DNA from: Peribolospora baueri
Taxonomy: Eukaryota > Basidiomycota > Peribolosporomycetes > Peribolosporales > Peribolosporaceae
DNA length: 64,000 nucleotides
Direction of reading: 5' to 3'
Assembly (NCBI GenBank): GCA_029717555.1
Contig: JAMDHS010000047.1
Coordinates: 110,347-174,346, forward strand
Shown: positions 1 to 9,691 of the stretch, in pieces
How the letters are laid out: every line of letters starts with the position of its first letter
Position numbering within the stretch: position 1 is the stretch's first letter
Program-made: the position numbers and the translations under genes
The notes under the pieces: model-generated
What the model saw: the letters and a program-made list of their open reading frames with translations, nothing else
Told to the model about the DNA's origin: nothing
The model's database searches: none

Positions 1-1161
1 TCGCACGAGGTGGATGACGCTGGCGATGAGCACAAGGTGAGCCGACGGCCTTGGCGCCTGTCCGCCCGCCCTTCCGTCCGTCCGCTCGCGCCTCACGCCC
101 TCACTCACACACGCCCACCCGCTCGGCCGTGTCAGTTCGAAGTCACACAATCGTCCGGTCCGTCGGCATTGGCCGATCTGGTCCGCACCCAGCTCGCGCC
201 CTCCCTGGCACCCACGTTCCGCTCTTTCCGGCCAACGCTCATCGAGACGCACGGCAAGGACTTTGGAGGGCTCGAATCGCCTTCGACCTCTGGTGCGGCG
301 ACCCCTTCTGGCGCTTCTACGCCTTCCGCCAAGGCGGCATACAAGCCCGCTCCCCCAGGCGGACACGTGGCGGCGCCGGTGACGGCCAAGGAGACGGTCA
401 GCGTGTCTTCGGCGCCGGTCAAGGTCCGGGAGCAGTTTGCGACGAGCGCGGAAGACTTGTTCTCCATCTTGACCGATCCAGGCAAGATCCCAATGTGGAG
501 CCGAGCGCCGGCGCAGGTCAGTGCATCGCTTCGATCTTGTCCACTCACTGATGATCGTTCCTATACGCGTGTAACTGACGTTTGCCCTTTCGCGCGTCGA
601 ACGTGGCATGTACGCCCATGCGTCTAGTTCTCCCTCAACCCGGGCTCGGAATTCTCCCTCTTCGCTGGCGGCGTGACGGGCTTTGTGGACGCGGTGGAGC
701 GGCCGAGCAAGCTGGTGCAGAGGTGGCGCGCGGCGACGTGGCCCAAAGGTGAGGACGCTGTCTCCTTCGCGCTGGGCGTTTTTTTTTCTCATCTCGCCGA
801 TTTTGTGGCCCCCCTCTCCCCCCCCTTCTTCTCCTCCCTCTCTTGTGCGACGGCGTCTCGCTGACAGGACATCACGGCACAATGACCATCACGCTGGAGC
901 AAGGATCCGACGCGACGACCGCGACGTTCTCTCTCTCCGGCGTGCCCGTGGGCATGGAGGACACGACGGAGGCCGGCTTGGAGGGCTACTATGTCCGCGG
1001 GCTCAAATCCATAGGGTGAGCGAAGGCGGGCGACGGCTTCTTCCTCGATGCGACTGTCAGCGTCGTCGTCGGCGGGGAAGAGCGCACGGAGCTGACCCAC
1101 GGATCGCTTGTCTTGCCCTCCTCCCCCCTCCTTTTGCGCCAGGCTGGGTACGATGCTGTAA
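1..1161 (+). CDS. AHA1: Activator of Hsp90 ATPase (AHA1), 3' part
   Basis: Co-chaperone that stimulates the Hsp90 ATPase in the cytosol. The 5' end lies outside the window. Exons read 1-35, 136-516, 628-748, 868-1015 and 1143-1161, all in phase. The visible part starts at the end of the N-terminal Hsp90-binding half and runs through a Ser/Thr/Pro/Ala-rich linker. It then enters the C-terminal AHSA1 (START-like) domain, with the family hallmarks DLFSILTDP, WSRAPAQ, FSLFAGGVTG, WRAATWPKGHH and a YYVRGLKSIG end. The last exon adds only a few codons before TAA. Introns have GTGAGC, GTCAGT, GTGAGG and GTGAGC donors. What is known of the family and what is seen here agree well; the only uncertainty is the missing N-terminus. 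Confidence 0.9.
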
Positions 1162-1410
1162 TTACACCACGTCATACGATAGAAGGCGCTTTTGTTGGAG
1201 CGAAAAGCAAGACGAGCTAATCGACGCGAAGAGTCGTGTGGGGAGCCACTTGAGGAGACGAAGAAGAATGAGAGCTCTATCCGTGTCCATCTGTCCATCT
1301 ACTTCCCAGGGAGACTGGCTTGTACGGACGCGAGCCTTTTCGCATCGCACATGATTGTCCTGTACCGTGTACATACATGCACACACGTCACGTCGGTCTC
1401 TCGGAGTCCC

Positions 1411-1458
1411 TGACTGACTGACTGACTGACTGACTGTCTGTCTGTCTGTTTGTCTGTT
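1411..1458. repeat. (TGAC)n/(TGTC)n microsatellite
   Basis: Runs of TGAC change into TGTC/TGTT units without interruption. It is a simple tetranucleotide repeat in intergenic DNA. Confidence 0.9.
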
Positions 1459-2082
1459 GCTGGCTGTTCGTTCGTTACATCCGCCATTTGTCGGCGCGGC
1501 TGGCACTTGGATGGGGGGTGGGGGGTCGCGTCGGTTGATCGACCGGAGCGACGTCTGAGGACATCTATTATGGCTATCCATCATCCATCATCCGGCCTGG
1601 GCCTGTGCCTGTGCCTGAGCCTGAGCCTAGCTCGGCCGGCCGTACGAGGGTCGCCCAGTCTTTGTCGCAGCTCGTGGCCGTCGCGCCTCTTTCAGGCGCA
1701 CCTACGTCCGTCGGCTGACCGGACCGGGAGCCGGCGCTGCCGAGCTGGCGTTCGCCCCTCATTCTCTTCCGTCCGGGCCCCCGCATCGCTCGTCTTCGCT
1801 ATTCGGTCCGCATCAGCGTTGGTTTCAGCGAGGCTGGTCAGCCCTGGTCAGGTCAGGCCTGGTCTGGTCAGCGCCGTGGAGGACGGCTTGGTCGTGCGAG
1901 CATAAAACGCAGGCAGGGCGCAGTAGCGTCGACGGCGCGCAGAGCAGGGACAAGCACAAACACGCGCGGCCGCGACAGCGACAGATACAGACAGACAACG
2001 AACGAACGAACAGACGAACGGACGAACGAACACGCAGTCAGTCGTCAGTCGTTCCGTCGACGACCGCCAACCGCCCATCGGA

Positions 2083-2090
2083 TTTATAAG
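2083..2090 (+). promoter_or_regulatory. Possible TATA-like element of the transporter gene
   Basis: TTTATAAG lies about 120 bases upstream of the ATG at 2207 in otherwise GC-rich DNA. The position fits a core promoter element, but this is inference from sequence only. Confidence 0.3.
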
Positions 2091-2206
2091 GACCGTCTCC
2101 ACCGCCTTTCTCGCTCGCTTCCTTCTCCGCCCGCCGACCAGACCACCCAGGCCACCGGTGCCCGCCTTGTCCTCCTCCCCCTCCGCCCCCCTCGCCCCTT
2201 TTCGCC

Positions 2207-5200
2207 ATGTCTTTTTCCAAAAACTCGCGCGTATACTATCTCGCCGTCGTCGTCTACTGTGCCGTGAGTCCCGCCGGCGTCCATGCTTGCGCCTCTGACA
2301 AGCCGAGCGAGATCCGCGCTGACCGCCCGCCCGCCCTCGCCCTGGCCTCTATTAGAACTTCCTTTTTGGTTATGACACTGGCATCGCCGGAGTGAGTCCC
2401 GCTTCCATTTCCTCGCCGATGCCCAGCCCACTCGAGACCAGGTCGGGCTTACCGTCTCCCCTCTTGATCCTTGCAGGGAGTCGTCACCCAGCCGGCCTTC
2501 AAGAACGCTTTTGGCCTTCAGGGCAATGCGGCCCGCGTGGTGAGTCTCCAACGTTCCCTGCACCTCACACCAACAGACCTAGACGCTCAGCGGTACCTAC
2601 CCCTCCTCGCGTGCGCGCAGAACGACCTCTCGTCCAACGTCGTCGCCGTCCTCCAGGCCGGCGGCTTCTTCGGTGCTCTCTTCTCCGCCCCGCTCACTCA
2701 TTACATCGGGCGCAAGTGGTCCATCGAGGTCGCCTCAATCGTCCTCTGCATTGGCGCCGTGAGCCGCTTTTCATACTCCTCCTTTTCCCCCTCCCCTTTC
2801 AGATGGCTGTCCGGGGCCCCGCATCTGACGAACAAGGCCATTCTCGCCTCCTTCCTTCCTTCCTTCCTGCTCAGATCCTCACAACCGTCGCCTCGCATCA
2901 GATCGGTCTCATTTACGCAGGCCGCATCATCTCTGGTCTCGGCATCGGCGCCATCTCCGCTCTCGCTCCCACCTACGTTGCCGAATGCGCGCCGAGGGAC
3001 GTGCGAGGTAGGATCACTGGACTCTTCCAGTTCGTCCTCGCCATCGGCGTCTTGGTGAGTGCCGTCACCCGCTGCGAGGTCGCCGTGGAGCGATAGGACT
3101 CGCGTGCTGAAGCATACGTTTCTGTCCTCCTCTTTCTGCCCAGATCTCTTACTTCCTTGTCAGTCGAGCTCGGAAGCGCGTCTCGACGGGTCGGACGACG
3201 CTTAATGGGACTTGCTTCGACTGACTCACTTGCCCTTTCACTCGACACCTCTCTTCCGTGCCACAGAACTACGGAGTCAACCTGCACATCACGTCTGGGC
3301 CTGCTGTCTGGCGGTGCGTACTCCGCTACGACAAGTATCAACGCTTCCAATCAAACATGCTGACCGCCCTTCTCTCCTCCCCTTCGACCGTGAAAAAAAA
3401 AAAAAAAAAAAAGAATCGCCTTCGGCTTCCAGCTCGTCCCCGCAGGTCTGGCCGGCATCGGCGTCCTCTTCTGTAAAGAGTCCCCGCGTTGGCTCGCCTC
3501 CAAGGGCCGCACGGCAGAGGCGCTCAAGAACCTAGCTTGGCTTCGAAAGTCTCACGTCGATGATGTCGAAGTCCGCGCGGAGCTAGCTGAAATCGAGGCA
3601 CAGATCGAAGAGGAGAGGTTGGCAAGGAAGAGCCTCGGCCTCAAGGAGCTTTTCTTCGGAAAGGGAAACTGGCCCCGGTTCCTCATCGGTGAGCTGCTCA
3701 CCTTCGATGGACGCCGTATCCGCCGATCCGTTTCACGAAAAGTCTTTTCGCTGACCGACCGCGGCCTCCCTCTCTCATATCAGCCTTTTTGATTTTCACC
3801 CTTCAGCAATGGGTGAGTCTTTTCCTATCCACGTCCTCTCCTACCCTCTCTGCATCCTTTCACATCACCAGCAGACTGCTGACTTTGTTCTCTCCGCTCG
3901 CCTCGTTGTGACAACGAACAGTCGGGTCAAAACACGGTGAGCCCAAAGACTTCCTGCTCTGCGCTCTCCAACTGTCCCGCTCACCCGTCACCCTCTGTCC
4001 CCCCTTCCCGACGGTCAGGTCGGCTACTACGCGCCCCAAATCTTCCAAGCCATCGGCTACAACTCCAACTCGGCCTCGCTCCTCGCCTCTGGCTACTACG
4101 GCATGGTCAAGGTCATCGCCACCGGACTCTGTCTCGTGCTCGCCGTGGAGCAGGTCGGTCGACGCAAGATGCTCATCTGGGGAGGTTTTGCCATGGGCGT
4201 CCTCTTCTACATCGTCGGTGCCATCCTCAAGGCATACCCGCCCTCCACCGGCACGGCTGACACGCCTAGCAAGGCCATGGCGGCCATGATCTATCTCTAC
4301 TGGTGAGCTCGCCGTCATCAAGCCGCACAGACAAGACACCCAACGATTTCCCTTTCCAATTCTCCTCCCCCTCGCTCAACAACAACAGCGTCGCGTACAG
4401 CTTCTCGTGGGGTCCTCTTGTAAGCTTTTTCACCACGTCCCCTTCCTCCTCCCATCCCCGCCGTCGCCGTTCATCTATTCTAACACGCGCTCGTCCGTGC
4501 CCTCGCTCCGTCCCGATCTGTGCAGCCGTGGGTGTACGTGGCCGACATCTTCAGCACTCGCACCCGTCACTACGGTCTCTCCTTCGCAGCCGCCACTCAA
4601 TGGGTACGTGTCGGCCTCGTTCGATCGTTCGATCTCATCAGGACGTGACGTACCCGGCTTGATTGGGAGCGAGCACTCATTCAAATTTCCCTTCTTATTA
4701 TTTCCCATGCCCTCATTTGTCTTGCGCAGGCGTGGAACTACGGTGTTTCCAAGCTGTCGCTCATCATGAAGGCCAACCTGGGCTGGAAGATGTTCATAAC
4801 GTGAGTGATCTCCCCCTGGGGTCGCCCGGCCCGGTCCACTTAACGGCGGCCGCTGACGAACTTTTGTGACCGCTGCTTTGGTTCGCCCAGTTTCGGCACC
4901 ATCAACATCGGCGGTATGGCCCTCTTTGCCTTCTTCCTTCCCGAGACGGCCGGACGCTCGCTCGAGGAGATGGACATCATCTTCGGAGCCGTCAACGAAG
5001 AGAAGCGTGTGGCCGACATCCAGGTCGCCAAGAACGGTGAGCCACCGTCGTCCATTTCTTCTCCCCTCCCGTCCTCTTTCCCGCTCGCCCCTTCTCCGCC
5101 TCCCCGTTCGATCGTTGATAGGACGCTCACCATCGATCGCCCATGTCCTTCCTATGCACCAGCCATCGATCACGACGTCCTCCACCTCGAAGGCGCCGCC

Positions 5201-5275
5201 GGCGCCGCCGGCGGCACGACCACGCCGTCCCAAGAGGACAACAAGCAGCATCTCGACGTCGGCAACAAGGCTTGA
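2207..5275 (+). CDS. MFS sugar/quinate-type transporter
   Basis: Plasma-membrane proton/sugar-type permease of the major facilitator superfamily, about 525 residues. Exons: 2207-2263, 2356-2391, 2477-2539, 2621-2758, 2875-3054, 3144-3158, 3267-3313, 3414-3688, 3784-3812, 3922-3936, 4019-4302, 4389-4419, 4526-4603, 4730-4800, 4891-5036 and 5163-5275. Family signatures appear in order: FLFGYDTGIAG in TM1, IGRKWS in loop 2-3, GRIISGLGIG with PTYVAECAP, KESPRWLASKGR before the central loop, QQWSGQNT in TM7, VGRRKM, and PETAGRSLEEMD at the end of TM12. The NYGVNLHI stretch resembles fungal quinate permeases (QutD), but hexose or other substrates are equally possible. The ATG gives a short cytosolic N-terminus running straight into TM1. 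Two exons are only 15 nt long and the intron before 3414 ends in a long A run. Confidence 0.9.
3393..3412 (+). repeat. A20 homopolymer next to a 3' splice site
   Basis: Twenty consecutive A residues end directly in the G of the predicted acceptor at 3413, within the transporter intron 3314-3413. Confidence 0.85.
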
Positions 5276-5855
5276 AAGTGGGCGGCCGTCGTCGCCCAAG
5301 ATTCGATCTCGTCCGCTTTTTCCGTCCGCTGGTTTTTCTTTTTCGCATTCGCTTGTTCGCCCTTTTCCGTGCTCGAGCGCGCCTTCCTTTGGCCCTTTAC
5401 CCCGCACCTTCCTGCCATATCTCCTCCCCCCCTCACGCCTTTACGCCCCCCTCCCCCCCCCTTGTCAACGAACCTCATCTTCTTCCCCTTCTCCTTCACG
5501 ACTTCATCCCGCCCGTCCCTTCGCGACGGCAAGGACGGCTTCGCGCGGCCCGACGACGTAACGTAATTCTTCTTCCACTACCTTTTGCTCGCACGGCTTG
5601 CCCTCCCAGCGTGCGCCCGAATCTTGTGCTTCTTTAACCCGTCCGCTTAGCTTCCTTGTTTCTTGGAGGGAAGATGCGAGGAAATCCATTTTGAGCCACT
5701 CGGAAGTGGTGAGTGACAAGGTTTTGCGTGTATGTAGCGAGTGCCCGCCGCAGGCACCGGGACCGTGCTCTTTCTTGTCCATGTACATTTTTCCCTCCCC
5801 CGCCGTCCGACTCCTCGAGGCCACGGCCAAAAGCGCGGACCAGCTACTGAAAACC
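5276..5855. other. Intergenic region between convergent genes
   Basis: Contains the 3' flanks of the transporter (+) and the small basic protein gene (-). It is very C/T-rich. No coding region or RNA gene is recognised. Confidence 0.6.
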
Positions 5856-6397
5856 TCAAGCAAACGTTACCGACTTCTTCTTCTTCTTCTCCCTCTGGCC
5901 CTTGTCGGCCTCGGCGGCCACGGCAGTCGCAGACTCGGCCTCGGCTCCGACCGGCGCGGTCCCGGAGGAGGAAGCGATGGCGACGGCTCTTCCTTCGCGC
6001 GCCTTGGATCGCTGTTTTGCCAGCCGCCGCTTCTCTCTAGAGCGCGTTACGAGCGCCTTTTTCGCGGTGAGCTGCGACGGCGGGAGACGGTTTGGACGAC
6101 GAAAAGGATAGATGGGGCGCAAGAAAAATAACAAAGGGACGGACAGTTGAAGCCATCTGCCGTTCTCCGAAATGTCCCACGTCCCGGGAAGATACAAAGA
6201 AGAGAGGCAAAATCGCTCACCAGGCTCTTGTGCCTCTCCTGCTTCCTCTCGTGCCTCCTCTTGCGACCCTCCTTTGCCAAAGTCTCGGCTTCTCGCGCTC
6301 TCGATACTTTGCTTTCCCGCACCTCTTCTTTAGCTTGTGCAATTTCCGAGGCTAGCTTGAGAAGAGAAGACTGTGTGGCAGGGGCGGAGGACGGCAT
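5856..6397 (-). CDS. Small basic coiled-coil protein, unknown function
   Basis: Two exons, 6221-6397 and 5856-6071, joined in phase 0 by an intron with a GTGAGC donor and CAG acceptor, give about 130 residues. The ATG at 6397 opens a Ser/Ala-rich start followed by a Lys/Arg/Glu-rich helix (residues about 15-95) with heptad-like spacing and repeated RKRR, RSREKRR and KQRSK clusters. The C-terminus is Lys-rich and ends KKKKKSVTFA, a type of ending seen in several nucleolar and ribosome-biogenesis proteins. I do not recognise the family. A nuclear or nucleolar RNA-related role is only inference from composition. The balanced charge pattern and the clean splice support a real gene. Confidence 0.6.
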
Positions 6398-6845
6398 AGT
6401 AAGGACGGAGAGGTGTGGTTATGGAACGACGAAAGCGAAAAGCAACGCAGACGATGATGGACCGACTTCGAGGGAATGGGTCATTGCACAAGCTGCGGCG
6501 TGCGACTTTGGCCGACCACGTGCCTCCGCTTCCAGTGTTACGTAACTATGCAGCCCTGTTTTCGATCAATTACTTGCGACCTGCATCTCTCCCCCACCCC
6601 AAATGTCTCGCTCGTTCCCTCCTTCTCTCCCCCTTCCCGCTCCCACGCTCTCTTCCTCTCATATGTCTCCCCACAGCGTCCACGTTCACCCTGCGACTTG
6701 TTGTCTCCGCGTTCTAGCCCTGTAGTATCTCACGCCCGACACTCCAAGAAGTTCGCACGCCTCATCAAGGGGCAACAAGAACATGTCGACGTTTTCAATC
6801 GCTCCCACGGCCTTGGCACCAATCCCATCGTCGCTATCCATCCAT

Positions 6846-6934
6846 CCATCCATCCATCCTTTCCATGCACCGTACTGGAGGCGCTCCCTTCGTTCGCCGT
6901 CGTACGTCGTCGCATGGAAAGGATGGATGGATGG
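6846..6934. repeat. 23-bp perfect inverted repeat built on CCAT/ATGG units
   Basis: The arms 6846-6868 and 6912-6934 are exact reverse complements (left arm ends TCCTTTCCATGC, right arm starts GCATGGAAAGGA), separated by 43 bases. They could form a hairpin in DNA or RNA. Confidence 0.85.
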
Positions 6935-7448
6935 CGGAGGGAGGGGGATGGATGATCACACGTTGAGAACGATCCAAACGGATACATCCCTTCTTAGCCG
7001 GAGGTTTGAAGGACAATGGCCTCTGACCTCAAAGGGCACTCATGATATGGGGACGATTGAACGCAGTTAGCAGAGATGTTCATCAGGCTGGCCATGGGTC
7101 GTGTTGCCACACGTCGGTTGCATCTTAGTGCCAAGGGTGAAAACACACATCGGCGCTGAAGCTGACGCCGCTGATGATCGCTACGACAAGTTCTTCAAGA
7201 ACCCTGGCGAAGGTCAATGCCTGCTTGACACCGCCTGACGCTGTTAAGTCGCAGAACGATCTAGGTGAGCTTCTCTTCAAATCAGTTCTCTTCGAACCAG
7301 TTTCTTCGATCGGCTCCTTGTTTCTTGTATGGGCAGCAGCTCGCTAGTTTAGTATCATCGTGGACATGCCGTCGTCCGCCCATGCTTAACAGACACAGCC
7401 GCGGCTAGCTCTTTGGATGAGATGGGACCGTCAACGCGGGATGCACAC

Positions 7449-7541
7449 AAAGACCATTCAAGCTGTAGAATAAACATGAAGACCGTTCGCGCTGTAACAG
7501 TAAACACGAAGATCGTTCCAAGCTGTACAAATGATAGCACG
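7449..7541. repeat. Degenerate 30-base tandem repeat, three copies
   Basis: Units begin at about 7449, 7479 and 7509. They share an AAGAyCrTTC...GCTGTA core followed by an A-rich part ending in CATG, CACG or CACG. Copies differ at several sites, so the array is old. Confidence 0.65.
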
Positions 7542-7649
7542 TAAGAACAGCCTTTCTCGTGGGAAGTGGATCCCCATCGTGCATTCCAAATCGTTTCGAG
7601 GGACAGGACGGCCGCTGTGGCCCACCTTCACCCCCTTTATGGACGGAAG

Positions 7650-7691
7650 GATGATGACGATGACGATGACGATGATGATGATGATGATAAT
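7650..7691. repeat. (GAT/GAC)n trinucleotide repeat
   Basis: An uninterrupted GATGATGAC/GATGAT tract in intergenic DNA. Confidence 0.9.
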
Positions 7692-9691
7692 GTTGGCAAG
7701 CTCTCCTTCGGCGATCCGCCAGGTCTGCCCTGCGCGATCGTCGCTTAAAACATCGGTCTCGAGCAGTGAGAAACTCTTTTCTTCACAGGCCGGAAACTCA
7801 CTCACACATCCGTCGACGACCGGTGTCCCTGGCCGCGAAGAGAGAGAGGGCTACTGTATATGGGCTGAGGGACACACGTCGGCTCCAGGGGTGACGAACT
7901 TTTGCTTGTAGTCACCGAGCCAGCCGGATTGGATTGGACGCGGCGAGAGAAGGGCGGCTTCCTTCCGAGCCGGGAACAAAGGTGGGCGACATCGTTCGTT
8001 CGTCCTGGGCTGAGGAGGAGACTACCATAGCCTGGATGGAGCCAGATAGATGGTAGCGGACGGACAGCAAAGAGGAGCCCCAATGGAGGAAGGCAGAAAG
8101 GCCGACCGCCGCCGGTGGCCGTCCGGTTAGGTGTTCCTGCCGCTGCGCCGAGGGCGACGGCGACGGGCGTTGGTGCGGGTGCTCTGGGAAGACCCTTCCT
8201 TCGCCCACTACTCGCAAGGCGACCCGCTCGCTTCGATACTGTCCTGTCTCACTTGGACCACGGCGCTGCCATGGCTGGCGGGCTGGTACTATTGCTCCGT
8301 CAAATTCGGACGAGCTCTCGCTCTCCTTGCCCGAGCTGGGCACATCTATCCATCCTTCCTCGTCACATACTCGTCTCGTCCAGGCCAGGCGCGCGCAGTC
8401 GGGCCGGGCCGTCTCTCGCCACAACCGATCTGATTTCGGTCGCGTGCGAGCCGTGGTGGTTTTTGTTTCAGATGCCGAATCTGTGGCCGAACGAGCGAGC
8501 GGAAGGGATTTTCCCTTCCGTGGCGTCCTCAGCCAGAGAGGCCGATGACGACGCTGAGCGATGGATGGATGGGATAGGATGGGATGGATGGATCGATATG
8601 GGTCTATGATACCAATGGATGCGCCGCTCTTCCGGCTGTAACTAAGATGTCGGCGTCTCTGGCACGTCTCCGTAGGACCGGCGACCGCCCAAGACGGACG
8701 GACGGACGAAGAGGCCAGGGCTATTTTCTCTTTCAATTTAGCCCCCTGTCTTCTTCCAGTCGGCGTTCTCGTCCTCGTCTCAGGTGGTGGGATATCAAGG
8801 CGAAAGGGAGGAAGTCCCGATGGACTGACAGGAGATCCGATTCCTTCTTTCTCCATCCGTCGATCACCCAGCCGGATCGATAATCAGGAAGCCGGTCGCC
8901 CTGCCTCTCGCTTTGTCTCACCCTTCTTCAGAGCAGTCTGGACATCTTCCTTTTTTTTTGTTCTTGTCTTCAAGCTACGTCGGCAGTTGGCTTCGCCACT
9001 GGGGAAACAGGTGGCGCCCGGATGAAGGTGGTCCGGTGCTCGGCGGACCGTCAGCCACGCCTGGGTCCCGCTCTTCCCCCTCCTCAGCCTGGGCGGGGTG
9101 AGCATTGGCGACACAGGCTGAGCTGCAGGCGGTGGTCACATTGCAGTGCAAGAACACACGGTCATGTACTCCGCTCGGACTTAGCCTCGGGCTCACATCG
9201 AGCTCTCGGGCCACTTCATGCGTCCGAGGCCGGCCCGCCTGTGGCGCTCACATCCCCCCTCTACTCCCGACCACCGCCTCGCTTGTTCTCTCCCTTTCCC
9301 CCTTCCAGTAGCGCAGCTGCACACGCACACGGACTGAACCTGCGTTTGCTTATTGCTTTCTTCCTCTTCCCCCGTTCCTTTGAAGAACAGCTGGTCCCCG
9401 CACCCCCGGCTTCTCGCTACCTTACCGAACATCCGCTCACCCAGGGCCGACGGACGTGGCTTACTTGTCTGCCCCGCTTTTGCTTCTCGTCCCCCTCCCC
9501 CGGCCACCTTAGCCGCCCTGACCCGGCGCCACCACTATACATACCCGGCCCCTCTGTCAGGCCCGAGCGCCATCATCTCGCCCCCCCCCTCCCTTACCCC
9601 TCATCTGTCCTCCCCCAGCGCTTTACCTGCCCTCGCACCCACCACCTAGCGTCACTTGCGTCCTCCGTCAGTCCACCCGCTCGTTAACGCA

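Larger units (their letters stand above)
1162..2206. other. Intergenic region with simple repeats and a pyrimidine-rich leader
   Basis: No gene is supported here. It holds the 3' flank of the AHA1-type gene, a TGAC/TGTC tetranucleotide tract, GAAC- and CAGA-type repeats around 1975-2045, and a C/T-rich stretch leading to the transporter start at 2207. Open frames on either strand are short, repeat-derived and match nothing I recognise. Confidence 0.6.
6398..9691. other. Long gene-poor region upstream of the aquaglyceroporin
   Basis: No gene is supported in about 3.3 kb. It contains CCAT/GGAT repeats and a 23-bp inverted repeat near 6846-6934, a degenerate 30-base tandem repeat near 7449, a GAT/GAC repeat near 7650, and a C-rich leader from about 9240 to the ATG at 9692. 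A 314-codon minus-strand frame at 7912-8856 looks like chance GC-rich DNA. Confidence 0.55.

Noticed and set aside
7912-8856. 314-codon minus-strand open frame in the gap before the aquaglyceroporin
   Set aside because: Its composition follows CCAT and other simple repeats, it shows no domain, and the surroundings look non-coding.
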